From contig OX421500.1 in assembly GCA_949126835.1 (NCBI GenBank), positions 24,043,731 to 24,107,730 on the forward strand: a stretch of 64,000 bases of DNA, in the 5' to 3' direction. The translations under genes and the position numbers were made by a program. Positions 13,301-24,509 of this stretch are shown here, one piece after another; within the stretch, counting starts at the first letter, position 1, and every line of letters begins with the position of its first letter. The stretch is from Anisus vortex (taxonomy: Eukaryota > Mollusca > Gastropoda > Planorbidae). The notes beneath the pieces are model-generated. The model saw only the letters and a list, made by a program, of their open reading frames with translations, was not told the DNA's origin and ran no database searches.

Positions 13301-16300
13301 AGTGAGTTAGTTAAAGTTTAGTACATTGACCAATCCTCTAAATACACTATGATGTAAACTAGTTTCATACGTGATTTAGTGAATTAAAGCTTAGTAGATT
13401 GACCAATCCTCTATATACACTATGATTTAAACTAGTTTCATACGTCATATAGTGAGTTAAAGTTTTTTTAGATTGACCATTCCTCTAAATACACTATGAT
13501 TTAAACTAGTTTCATACGTCATATAGTGAGTTAAACTTAAGTAGATTGAATAATCCTCGAAATACACTATGATTTAAACTAGTTTCATACGTCATATAGT
13601 GAGATAAAGTTTAGTAGATTGACCAATCCTCTAAATACACTATGGTTTAAACTAGTTTCATACGTCATATAGTGAGTTAAAGTTTAGTAGATTGACCAAT
13701 CATCTAAATACACTATGATTTAAACTAGTTTCATACGTCATATAGTAAGTTAAAGTTTAGTAGAGTGACCAATCCTCTAAATACACTTTGATTTAAACTA
13801 TTTTTATGCGTCATATAGTGTGTTAAAGTTTAGTAGATTGACCAATCCCCTAAATACACTATGATTTTAATTAGTTTCATACGTCATATAGTGAATTTAA
13901 GCTTAGTAGATTGACCAATCCTCTATATAGACTATGATTTAAACTACTTTCATACGTCATATAGTGAGTTAAAGTTAAGCAAATTGACCATCCTTCTAAA
14001 TTAACTATCTTTTAAACTAGTTTCATACGTCATATAGAGAGTTAAAGATCAGTATATTGACCAATCCTCTAAATACACTATGATTTAAACTAGTTTCATA
14101 TGTCATTTAGTAAGTTAAAGTTTAGTAGATTGACCAATCCTCTAAATACACTATGATTTAAACTAATTTCATACGACATATAGTAAGTTAAAGTTTAGTA
14201 GATTGACCAATCCTCTAAATACACTATGGTTTAAACTAGTTTCATACGTCATATAGTGAGTTAAAGTTTTTTAGATTGACCAATCCTCTAAATACACTAT
14301 GATTTAAACTAGTTTCATACGTCATATAGTGAGTTAAAGTTTAGTAGATTGACCAATCCTCTAAATACACTATGATTTAAACTAGTTTCATACGTCATAT
14401 AGTGAGTTAAAGTTTAGTAGATTGACCAATCCTCTAAATACACTATGATTTAAACTAGTTTCATACGTCATATAGTGAGTTAAAGTTTAGTAGATTGACC
14501 AATCCTCTAAATACACAATGATTTAAACTAGTTTCATGCGTCATATAGTGAGTTAAAGTTTAGTAGACTGACCAATCCTCTAAATACACTATGATTTAAA
14601 CTAGTTTCTTACGTCATATAGTGAGTTAAAGTTTAGTAGATTGACCAATCTTCTAAATACACTATGATTTAAACTAATTTAATACGTCATATAGTGAGTT
14701 AAAGTTTAGTAGATTGACCAATCCTCTAAATACACTATGGTTTAAACTAGTTTCATACGTCATATAGTGAGTTAAAGTTTATTAGATTGACCATTCCTCT
14801 AAATACACTATGATTTAAACTACTTTCATACGTCATATAGTGAGTTAAAGTTTATTAGATTGACCATTTCTCTAAATACACTAGGATTTAAACTAGTTTC
14901 ATACGCCATATAGTGAGTTAAACTTTAGTAGATTGACCAATCCTCGAAATACACTATGATTTAAACTAGTTTCGTACGTCAGATAATGAGTTAAAGTTTA
15001 GTAGATTGGCCAATCCTCTAAATACACTATGATTTAAACTAGTTTCATTCGTCATATAGTGAGTTAAAGTTTAGTAGATTGACCAATCCTCTAAATACAT
15101 TATGATTTAAACTAGTTTCATACGTCATATAAAGAGTTAAATTTAAGCAAATTGACCATACCTCTAAATTAACTATCTTTTAAACTAGTTTCATACGTCA
15201 TATAGAGGGTTAAAGTTTAGTATATTGACCAATCCTCTAAATACACTATGATTTAAACTAGTTTCATACGTCATATAGTAAGTTAAAGTTTAGTAGATTG
15301 ACCAATCCTCTAAATACACTATGATTTAAACTAATTTCATACGTCATATAGTGAGTTAAAGTTTAGTAGATTGACCAATCCTCTAAATACACTATGATTT
15401 AAACTAGTTTCATTCGTCATATATTGAGTTAAAGTTTAGTAGATTTACCAATCCTTTAAATGCACTATGATTTAAACTAGTTTCATACGTCAAATAGTGA
15501 GTTAAAGTTTAGTAGATTGACCAATCCTCTAAATACACTGTGATTTAAACTAGTTTCATACGTCATATAGTGAAATAAAGTTTAGTAGATTGACCAATCC
15601 TCTAAATACACTATGATTTAAACTAGTTTCATACCTCATATATTGAATTTAAGCTTAGTAGATTGACCAATCCTCTATATACACTATGATTTAAACAAGT
15701 TTCATACGTCATATAGTGAGTTAAAGTAAAGCAGATTGACCAATCCTCTAAATACACTATGATTTAAACTAGTTTCATACGTCATATAGAGAGTTAAAGT
15801 TTAGAATATTGACAAATCCTCTAAATACACTATGATTTAAACTAGTTTCATACGTCATATAGTGAATTAAAGCTTAATAGATTGACCAATCCTCTATATA
15901 CACTATGATTTAAACTAGTTTCATACGTTATATAGTCAGTTAAAGTTTAGTAGATTGACCAATCCTCTAAATACACTATGATTTAAACTAGTTTCATACG
16001 TCAAATAGTGAGTTAAAGTTTAGTAGATTGACCAAGCCTCTAAATACACTATGGTTTAAACTAGTTTCATACGTCATATAGTGAGTTAAAGTTTATTAGA
16101 TTGACCAATCCTCTAAATACACTATAAATTAAACTAGTTTCATACGTCATTTAGTGAATAAAAGCTTAGTAGATTGACCAATCCTCTATATACACTATGA
16201 TTTAAACTAGTTTTATACGTCATATAGTGAGTTAAAGTTAAGCAGATTGACCAATCCTCTAAATACACTATGATTTAAACTAGTTTCATGCGTCATATAG

Positions 16301-16371
16301 TGAGTTAAAGTTTTGTAGATTGACCAATCATTTAAATACACTATAGTTTAAACTAGTTACATACGTCATAT
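13301..16371 (+). repeat. HOR-A copy 3 (42 monomers, 3,071 bp)
   Basis: Third consecutive 3.07-kb unit with the same monomer order. A few private changes occur (for example ACTAGGATTTAAAC near 14,881 and ACATTATGATTT near 15,098). Confidence 0.9.
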
Positions 16372-19296
16372 AGTGAGTTAGTTAAAGTTTAGTACATTGA
16401 CCAATCCTCTAAATACACTATGACTTAAACTAGTTTCATACGTCATTTAGTGAATTAAAGCTTAGTAGATTGACCAATCCTCTATATACACTATGATTTA
16501 AACTAGTTTCATACGTCATATAGTGAGTTAAAGTTTTTTTAGATTGACCATTCCTCTAAATACACTATGATTTAAACTAGTTTCATACGTCATATAGTGA
16601 GTTAAACTTTAGTAGATTGACCAATCCTCGAAATACACTATGATTTAAACTAGTTTCATACGTCATATAGTGAGATTAAGTTTAGTAGATTGACCAATCC
16701 TCTAAATACACCATGGTTTAAACTAGTTTCATACGTCATATAGTGAGTTAAAGTTTAGTAGATTGACCAATCATCTAAATACACTATGATTTAAACTAGT
16801 TTCATACGTCATATAGTAAGTTAAAGTTTAGTAGAGTGACCAATCCTCTAAATACACTTTGATTTAAACTATTTTTATGCGTCATATAGTGTGTTAAAGT
16901 TTAGTAGATTGACCAATCCTCTAAATACACTATGATTTTAATTAGTTTCATACGTCATATAGTGAATTTAAGCTTAGTAGATTGACCAATCCTCTATATA
17001 GACTATGATTTAAACTACTTTCGTACGTCATATAGTGAGTTAAAGTTAAGCAAATTGACCATCCTTCTAAATTAACTATCTTTTAAACTAGTTTCATACG
17101 TCATATAGAGAGTTAAAGATCAGTATATTGACCAATCCTCTAAATACACTATGATTTAAACTAGTTTCATATGTCATATAGTAAGTTAAAGTTTAGTAGA
17201 TTGACCAATCCTCTAAATACACTATGATTTAAACAAATTTCATACGACATATAGTAAGTTAAAGTTTAGTAGATTGACCAATCCTCTAAATACACTATGG
17301 TTTAAACTAGTTTCATACGTCATATAGTGAGTTAAAGTTTTTTAGATTGACCAATCCTCTAAATACACTATGATTTAAACTCGTTTCAAACGTCATATAG
17401 TGAGTTAAAGTTTAGTAGATTGACCAATCCTCTAAATACACTATGATTTAAACTAGTTTCATACGTCATATAGTGAGTTAAAGTTTAGTAGATTGACCAA
17501 TCCTCTAAATACACTATGATTTAAACTAGTTTCATACGTCATATAGTGAGTTAAAGTTTAGTAGATTGACCAATCCTCTAAATACACAATGATTTAAACT
17601 AGTTTCATGCGTCATATAGTGAGTTAAAGTTTAGTAGATTGACCAATCCTCTAAATACACTATGATTTAAACTAGTTTCATACGTCATATAGTGAGTTAA
17701 AGTTTAGTAGATTGACCAATCCTCTAAATACACTATGATTTAAACTAGTTTCATACGTCATATAGTGAGTTAAAGTTTAGTAGATTGACCAATCCTCTAA
17801 ATACACAATGATTTAAACTAGTTTCATACGTCATATAGTGAGTTAAACTTTAGTAGATTGACCAATCCTCGAAATACACTATGATTTAAACTAGTTTCGT
17901 ACGTCAGATAATGAGTTAAAGTTTAGTAGATTGGCCAATCCTCTAAATACACTATGATTTAAACTAGTTTCATTCGTCATATAGTGAGTTAAAGTTTAGT
18001 AGATTGACCAATCCTCTAAATACACTATGATTTAAACTAGTTTCATACGTCATAAAAAGAGTTAAATTTAAGCAAATTGACCATCCCTCTAAATTAACTA
18101 TCTTTTAAACTAGTTTCATACGTCATATAGAGGGTTAAAGTTTAGTATATTGACCAATCCTCTAAATACACTATGATTTAAACTAGTTTCATACGTCATA
18201 TAGTAAGTTAAAGTTTAGTAGATTGACCAATCCTCTAAATACACTATGATTTAAACTAATTTCATACGTCATATAGTGAGTTAAAGTTTAGTAGATTGAC
18301 CAATCCTCTAAATACACTATGATTTAAACTAGTTTCATACGTCATATATTGAGTTAAAGTTTAGTAGATTTACCAATCCTTTAAATACACTATGATTTAA
18401 ACTAGTTTCATACGTCAAATAGTGAGTTAAAGTTAAGTAGATTGACCAATCCTCTAAATACACTGTGATTTAAACTAGTTTCATACGTCATATAGTGAAA
18501 TAAAGTTTAGTAGATTGACCAATCCTCTAAATACACTATGATTTAAACTAGTTTCATACCTCATATATTGAATTTAAGCTTAGTAGATTGACCAATCCTC
18601 TATATACACTATGATTTAAACAAGTTTCATACGTCATATAGTGAGTTAAAGTAAAGCAGATTGACCAATCCTCTAAATACACTATGATTTAAACTAGTTT
18701 CATACGTCATATAGAGAGTTAAAGTTTAGTATATTGACAAATCCTCTAAATACACTATGATTTAAACTAGTTTCATACGTCATATAGTGAATTAAAGCTT
18801 AATAGATTGACCAATCCTCTATATACACTATGATTTAAACTAGTTTCATACGTTATATAGTCAGTTAAAGTTTAGTAGATTGACCAATCCCCTAAATACA
18901 CTATGATTTAAACTAGTTTCATACGTCAAATAGTGAGTTAAAGTTTAGTAGATTGACCAAGCCTCTAAATACACTATGGTTTAAACTAGTTTCATACGTC
19001 ATATAGTGAGTTAAAGTTTATTAGATTGACCAATCCTCTAAATACACTATGACTTAAACTAGTTTCATACGTCATTTAGTGAATTAAAGCTTAGTAGATT
19101 GACCAATCCTCTATATACACTATGATTTAAACTAGTTTTATACGTCATATAGTGAGTTAAAGTTAAGCAGATTGACCAATCCTCTAAATACACTATGATT
19201 TAAACTAGTTTCATACGTCATATAGTGAGTTAAAGTTTTGTAGATTGACCAATCATTTAAATACACTATAGTTTAAACTAGTTACATACGTCATAT
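16372..19296 (+). repeat. HOR-A copy 4, two monomers shorter (2,925 bp)
   Basis: Bounded by the same marker, but 146 bp (two monomers) shorter than the three units before it. The altered stretch is around 17,600-17,830, where the monomers carrying TAGACTGACC, ATCTTCTAAATAC and GACCATTTCTC of the standard unit are replaced by consensus-like monomers. This indicates unequal crossing over at the monomer register. Confidence 0.85.
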
Positions 19297-20230
19297 AGTG
19301 AGTTAGTTAAAGTTTAGTACATTGACCAATCCTCTAAATACACTATGACTTAAACTAGTTTCATACGTCATTTAGTGAATTAAAGCTTAGTAGATTGACC
19401 AATCCTCTATATACACTATGATTTAAACTAGTTTTATACGTCATATAGTGAGTTAAAGTTTTTTTAGATTGACCATTCCTCTAAATACACTATGATTTAA
19501 ACTAGTTTCATACGTCATATAGTGAGTTAAACTTTAGTAGATTGACCAATCCTCGAAATACACTATGATTTAAACTAGTTTCATACGTCATATAGTGAGA
19601 TAAAGTTTAGTAGATTGACCAATCCTCTAAATACACTATGGTTTAAACTAGTTTCATACGTCATATAGTGAGTTAAAGTTTAGTAGATTGACCAATCATC
19701 TAAATACACTATGATTTAAACTAGTTTCATACGTCATATAGTAAGTTAAAGTTTAGTAGAGTGACCAATCCTCTAAATACACTTTGATTTAAACTATTTT
19801 TATGCGTCATATAGTGTGTTAAAGTTTAGTAGATTGACCAATCCTCTAAATACACTATGATTTTAATTAGTTTCATACGTCATATAGTGAATTTAAGCTT
19901 AGTAGATTGACCAATCCTCTATATAGACTATGATTTAAACTAGTTTCATACGTCATATAGTGAGTTAAAGTTAAGCAAATTGACCATCCTTCTAAATTAA
20001 CTATCTTTTAAAATAGTTTCATACGTCATATAGAGAGTTAAAGATCAGTATATTGACCAATCCTCTAAATACAGTATGATTTAAACTAGTTTCATATGTC
20101 ATATAGTAAGTTAAAGTTTAGTAGATTGACCAATCCTCTAAATACACTATGATTTAAACTAATTTCATACGACATATAGTAAGTTAAAGTTTAGTAGATT
20201 GACCAATCCTCTAAATACACTATGGTTTAA

Positions 20231-21790
20231 TTCTACCCTGCTCTTTCCAGTTCTTCCAACCTCATCCAATATGTTACGCCTCCATGTTCGCTTGGGTCTT
20301 CCTCTATGCCGTTTGCCCTGGGGATGCCACTCTAAAGCCTGTCTAGCTCTGTTGTTGTTATCTTTCCTGAGGGTGTGTCCAATCCATCTCCACTTCCTTT
20401 TCATGATTTGTTGTTCTACTGTTCTTTGTCCACACCTCTCCCACAGCTTGGAGTTTTCTACCTTGTCGAACCATTACATTTTCTTTATATTTCTTAGGCA
20501 TCTGTTAACAAAGATCTGAAGGCCATTTTTGTTGTTATCTCTGTCATTTGCCATGTTGGACCCATAAAGTAAGACCGTTTTAATGTTTGTGTTAAAGATC
20601 CTTATTTTAGTTTTGACAGAGATGTATGTAGATCTCCAGACCTGTTTTAGGTTGCCAAAGGCCTGTCGCACCTAATTTATTTGACGTTCGATGTCCTCGT
20701 CTGCAACTCCTGATACACTGACCTATACAAAGTTATCCAATTTGTCTATGCTTGTATGTCGGTTTATTTTCAATAATTTAGTTTTTTGATGGTTCATATT
20801 GAGCCCTACTCTTTTTCCAGTATTACTCAAGGCAGTGGTATGGTTGTAACAAGGAATTCATCTTACTAATTCATCCTACCATTATGTACCACTTGGCAGG
20901 TAAAGTTTTTATAGAGACTTTTGAAAAATGGTTTTGATTTTGTTCGTTTTTCCACAATGCTTCATGAATGACCATATTGTCTCTCTATTATGCTATCATA
21001 AGCCTTTTCAAAGTCCATAAATGTAGCATAGAGTGGAGATTGCCATTCAACAGATTGTTCTATAATGATACGGAGTGTTGCTATCTGGTCATTGCATGAT
21101 CTTCCACTTCTGAACCCAGCCTGTTCTTCTCTTGGGAAATCATCGCAGGCTTCTTCCATTCTGTTGAGTATTGCTCTGCTGAAGACATTGCTTGGTACTG
21201 AGAGTATGGTAATTCCTCGCCATTTATCACATTGTGTCAGATCCCCATTCTTTGGAATTTTAATCAGTAAGCCTTTTTTTTTCCATTCTGCTGGAAGGGT
21301 TTTGATTGACCAAATTTTGTTAAAGATATTGTGGAGTTGGTTAACGATTTCAGCTTCTCCTTCTTTTAGAACCTCTGGTGGTATAGTGTCTATGCCTGCT
21401 GCTTTGCCTGTCTTCATTCGATTGAGGGTCTCCCATATTTCTTCTTTGGATATTTCTTCCATATTTATGTCCAGTGTTTCTCCTGTGGTCAGATCGGGTG
21501 GATTTAGAGTATTTTAGAGGGGTTGGTTTGTTTAGCACTTCCTGGAAATATTCTTTCGATCTCCTGAGCTGGTTATCTATGGAAGAGAGGAGTTTACCTT
21601 GTTTGTCTCGGACTGGCACATTATAATTAGATTTCTTGGCACTCAAGAGTTTAGTAATTTTACATAACGTTTTAAGTCTCCCTTTTCCTGCTGCTTATTC
21701 TGCTTGTTCAGCTAGTTTATTATAAAATATTCTTTTATCATGTCTAATCATTTTTGAGACCTCTTTTGTGACATAGTTCAACATTTATTT
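20231..21790 (-). pseudogene. Non-LTR retrotransposon fragment (endonuclease/RT-type LINE, RTE-like), dead
   Basis: Reading the minus strand from 21,785 downwards gives a broken reverse transcriptase ORF. The order is a pre-RT region ending LLSAKKSNYNVPVRDKQGKL; RT motif 0/1 GKAAGIDTIPPEVLK; motif 1/2 with KWRGITIL; EEQAGFRSGRSCNDQ; and motif A FMDFEKAYDSI with its catalytic Asp at 21,013-21,015. There follow a deleted palm, a thumb region with TKIRIFNTNIKTVLLYG and the C-terminal signature KRKWRWIGHTLRK with GRPKRTWRRN. This layout is typical of widespread animal endonuclease-RT LINEs; I place it nearest RTE-type elements but am unsure of the clade. In-frame stops and frameshifts are scattered throughout. 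Motif B and the YADD motif are absent. The 5' endonuclease is missing and the 3' end stops within the ORF at the satellite junction. It cannot be active. Confidence 0.88.
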
Positions 21791-21791
21791 T

Positions 21792-21883
21792 TAGTACACT
21801 GACACGATGTAACATTGTGAATGAGTACAGTGACAAGGTTCTCCATTGTTTATGAGTACAGTGACATAATTTGTCAGTGTAGA
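21792..21883 (+). repeat. Three-copy 31-bp minisatellite
   Basis: Units beginning (T)GAGTACAGTGACA start at 21,792, 21,822 and 21,853, spacing 30-31 bp, with moderate divergence (the first unit reads TAGTACACTGACA). It follows immediately after the 5' end of the minus-strand LINE fragment. Confidence 0.75.
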
Positions 21884-21907
21884 ACCGATCACGATATTTC
21901 ATTTATA

Positions 21908-22546
21908 TCCTATTTCTACTAAAAGTAAGTGCGATTCCTATTTCTTTTAATATAATATGTTCTGTTGTTAGAGAGCATCTAAACTTTGGAATTTTGTAAT
22001 TGATATAGCAGCTGTGTTCAAATTATTCCAAGTACGTTCGTATTGCCCACTGGACCTTCACCGCCCTCCTACTGCCATCAGTGCCATCCTAGAGCTTCTC
22101 GTCGCCCTCTGGGTGGGTGCGATAAATCCCCCGATGAAAACCTATGTTTTACACTATATACTTTACAATCTTCACTCTACACTATATTATAAGCAATTCT
22201 CTTCTTTATACATTATTCATTTTACACTCTACTCTAGTCTAAACCAAATATTTTACACCATAGTTTCTCAACTGGTGTGTTATCGCCCCCCCCAGGGGCG
22301 GTGAGAGGCTTTTGGTGGGCGCTGACGTTCCAGGGGGCGATTGGGGGGGGGGGGGCGGTGAATGGCAAGTGGGTGGTACAAACATACCTGTTATTAAACC
22401 TCAGCTATTTGAATCGATTCGTTTTTGGATGAAATGTGATGTAAACGCAAGTGCTGCTAAATATCTGATATCCCCAAACAGTAGGCCGACATATTATTAT
22501 ACTAATAAGAAATAGGAATCGCAATGACTTTTCAAAGAAGTAGGGA
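21908..22546. repeat. 639-bp imperfect inverted repeat with hAT-like inner ends
   Basis: The left arm (21,908-22,146) is the reverse complement of the right arm (22,259-22,546), around a 112-bp AT-rich spacer. The clearest parts are a perfect 17-bp pair (TGCGATTCCTATTTCTT at 21,930 and its complement at 22,507-22,523) and the inner CACCGCC / GGCGGTG stretches next to AACCTATG (ends 22,146) and CATAGTTTCTCAAC (from 22,259). Both arms face the spacer with a hAT-like terminus, and the spacer begins and ends with TTTTACAC. The spacer itself is rich in TTTACACT / CTACACT words. It could be two hAT-derived copies lying head to head, or one foldback element. Short ORFs across it (22,014-22,304 and 22,312-22,515) are not convincing genes. 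Confidence 0.7.
22259..22380 (+). mobile_element. Candidate left terminus of a hAT transposon
   Basis: CATAGTTTCTCAACTGG resembles the CAGnGGTTCTCAACC type of hAT terminal repeat. It is followed by a GC-rich subterminal region with two GGGGCGGTGA words, runs of 8 C (22,286-22,293) and 13 G (22,343-22,355). The preceding 8 bp, TTTTACAC, resemble the 8 bp after the opposite terminus at 28,641 (TTTTACGA), as expected for a decayed 8-bp target duplication. Pairing with that terminus is an inference. Confidence 0.55.
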
Positions 22547-22570
22547 TCAGTATTAGACAAGTATGGTGTG

Positions 22571-22662
22571 CGGCCGGCTGGTCCTGTGGTTAGTTCATCG
22601 GAATGTCAAAGGACACGTAGCGGGTTCTATCCCTGCCGGTAGAAAAACAAAACAAAAACAGT
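22571..22662 (+). mobile_element. tRNA-derived SINE fragment with A-rich tail
   Basis: A tRNA-like head spans about 22,573-22,640. The outer CCGGC and GCCGG can pair as an acceptor stem. A T-arm is visible as GCGGG-TTCTATC-CCTGC, that is a 7-nt loop matching the pol III B box GGTTCnAnnCC. The TGTGGTTAGTT region looks like a D-arm/A box. It is about 68 nt, shorter than a functional tRNA, and no clear anticodon arm is visible. An A-rich tail (AGAAAAACAAAACAAAAACA) follows directly, then the 5'-truncated LINE. It is most likely a SINE or tRNA-pseudogene insertion rather than a working tRNA. Confidence 0.6.
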
Positions 22663-22689
22663 ATAAATCTGAAACTAGACGAATTACTA

Positions 22690-23630
22690 GAAAGAAGTTA
22701 CCTTTGTAACTCCCCTGAAAACAAAAAAACAAGAAATAAATAACATAGTAGAGGAAATAAATACAATATTAATACAATCTGCAACTGAAATATTTGGCAC
22801 AAATCGATACCCTAATGATAAAAATAAGCTAAAAAAAAAAAACCTGGTTTACACTTATATGTAGATAAAAAAGAAGATTATACATTAAAGCAAGAAGAAT
22901 GAATAGTACCCTCAAAACCAAAGGCTCACTTGAAAGTTTAAAAAAACACAGTAAAAACTACAAGCGTGAAATGAACACCGCTATAAATAAATATGAAAAC
23001 AAAATGAGAAATAAAATAAAAAATCTGAAAGGAAAGAATCCAAAAGAATACTGGCGTATCCTAAAGGATAAAAACAGAAAAGAAGATTATAATGAAATTA
23101 GTATTGACGAATTGTTCCATTTTTTCAAATCCCAAAACGAAACGACAGACAACTGTTGCATGAACCCAATAAAAACCAATTTAACCGCACCTAACTTAGA
23201 TACGACAAGACTTAATGGTGAAATAACATATAATGAAGTGTTATCAGCCATCAATAAAACAAGTAATAATAAAAGCTGCGGACACGATAAAAATTTTAAT
23301 GAATATATAAAATGCACAAAGGTTATAATGATACCCACATACGTAAAATTATTTAATGTTATCCTAAAAGATGGAATTTTCCCCGAAAGCTGGTCACTAG
23401 GGATAATATATAAAAATAAAGGCAGCAAGGCAAAGCCCGAAAACTTTAGACCAATTACCTTATTATCATGCTTAGTTAAACTATTCTCATCCATTCTTAA
23501 TGTACGAATGGAGATGTTCCTTGAAGAGCACAACTTATTAAACGAGAATCTAATGGGTTTTAGAGAAGGTTATTCTACAACGGAAGCATCATTTATCCTA
23601 TATGCGCTTAGCTTTTTAATAAAAAAATAA
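22690..23630 (+). pseudogene. LINE ORF2 part 1: linker and RT N-terminal motifs
   Basis: The longest open stretch starts at 22,899, but homologous coding extends upstream with broken frames. Around 22,727-22,810 KQEINNIVEEINTIL leads into QSATEIFGTNRYP, and an A-run then interrupts the usual PWF-type motif (seen as KKKTWFTLICR in a shifted frame). Downstream come NLKGKNPKEYWRILKDKN; the RT entry region with SCGHDKN; FPESWSLGIIYKNKG; PENFRPITLLSCLVKLFSSI; and NLMGFREGYSTTEASFILYAL. These are RT motifs 0 to 2a. The frame stops at 23,628-23,630 in an A-rich run, just before motif A, which continues one frame over. Residues around SCGHDKNFNEYIK deviate from the usual G-x-D-x-I-P pattern, suggesting decay. 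Confidence 0.85.
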
Positions 23631-24501
23631 AAGTGACAAACTGTTCTGTGCATTCATTGATCTAAAAAGAACTTTCCCGTCTATTAAAAGAAAATTACTC
23701 TGGGCGAAAATGTTAGATATAGGCATAGATGGAATTTTCCTTAAATGTATAGAGGAGTTATATAGATATATTAAATCGACAGTAAAATTAAATGCAAAAC
23801 TGTCACCGTTATTTAACTGCGAAGCAGGACTAAGAGAGGGAGAACATCTGAGCCCTCTATTATTTTCTATGTTTATTAATGACTTAGATTCTTGTTTAGA
23901 ACTAAAAGGCGCAAGTAGCTTAACTATGAGCAACGATAACAACGCAGATATACTAAAAATATACACATTATTATATGCTGACGACACAACAATCCTAGCT
24001 AAAACCGCAAAAGAATTACAGAAAAACTTAAACATTTACAGTAACTATTGCAAGGAAAACCACTTTAACATAAATGAAGATAAGACCAAAATAATGATAT
24101 TCGGTAGAAAGGGTAGGGTGGGAAATCACACATTTGTACTAAATAATAATATAATAGAAATAGTTTCTAAATTTAAATACCTGGGAATAATCTTCTCAGC
24201 TCACGGTTCTTTCTCAGAACACAGAAAATATTGTAAGATGAAAGGTACTAATGCTATGTTCAACCTTCTCAGAAAATACCATACACTAAGCTTGCCCATA
24301 GATAGTCAAATTGATCTATTTGACCAAACAGTACTACCTATACTAGCCTACGGTTGCGAACTATGGGGTATGGAAAATTGTGACATTTTAGAAAATATTA
24401 GACAAAGATATTTTAAGATGATTTTAAAATTGAACACAAAAACACCAAATTATGTAGTCCTAGGCGAAACAGGCAAAACTTTTTATAAGATCATTTATTA
24501 A
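23629..24501 (+). pseudogene. LINE ORF2 part 2: RT palm with intact YADD
   Basis: Continues part 1 in the next frame. Motif A reads FCAFIDLKRTFPSI; the first catalytic Asp is present, but the usual KAFDSI is degraded. Motif B reads GLREGEHLSPLLFSMFINDL, with REG where active elements normally have RQG. Motif C is TLLYADDTTILA, with YADD at 23,974-23,985. Motif D follows as NEDKTKIMIFGRK, motif E as KYLGIIFSAHGSF, and the thumb region contains LPILAYGCELWG. The frame ends at a stop (24,499-24,501) just after LGETGKTF, where an A-run again shifts the frame. The palm is complete in outline but inactive as a continuous protein. Confidence 0.88.
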
Positions 24502-24509
24502 AAAAAAGA

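Larger units (their letters stand above)
1..20230 (+). repeat. Left 73-bp satellite array (HOR-A domain)
   Basis: Head-to-tail monomers of 73 bp fill this interval without a break; all run in the same direction. Successive copies of the segment ATTTAAACTAGTTTC fall 73 bp apart (for example 8,161 and 8,234). The consensus is about 29% G+C. Each monomer contains a CCAAT box inside TTGACCAATCC, a perfect 10-bp palindrome AAACTAGTTT and a single CpG in ATACGTCATAT. Substitutions cluster in the stretch between GAGTTAAAG and GATTGACC (for example AGCTTAG, AGTTAAGCA, AGTTTTTTAG, ACTTTAG), while the palindrome and CpG core vary less. No ORF of note occurs. The array holds about 277 monomers and continues off the left edge. 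Function is unknown; a centromeric, pericentromeric or other heterochromatic location is only an inference. Confidence 0.98.

Noticed and set aside
1..20230. Regularly spaced short repeats resembling a CRISPR array
   Set aside because: Monomers are contiguous and all positions are related between units; there are no unique spacers, no cas genes, and the context is eukaryotic.
20199..20519. 106-codon plus-strand open frame
   Set aside because: It is antisense to the LINE C-terminal region, whose minus-strand translation carries the real conserved motifs, and it runs across the satellite junction.
21065..21517. 150-codon plus-strand open frame
   Set aside because: Antisense shadow of the minus-strand RT domain (motifs 0 to A).
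22014..22515. Two open frames (96 and 67 codons) on the plus strand
   Set aside because: They lie in the inverted repeat with poly-C and poly-G runs and low-complexity spacer; no domain is seen and composition explains them.
22571..22640. Functional tRNA gene
   Set aside because: A T-arm and acceptor-like ends are present, but the length is about 68 nt, no clear anticodon arm is visible, and an A-rich tail typical of SINEs follows.
23087..24035. Minus-strand open frames of 148 and 139 codons
   Set aside because: Shadows of the plus-strand RT coding sequence, which has the recognisable motifs including YADD.
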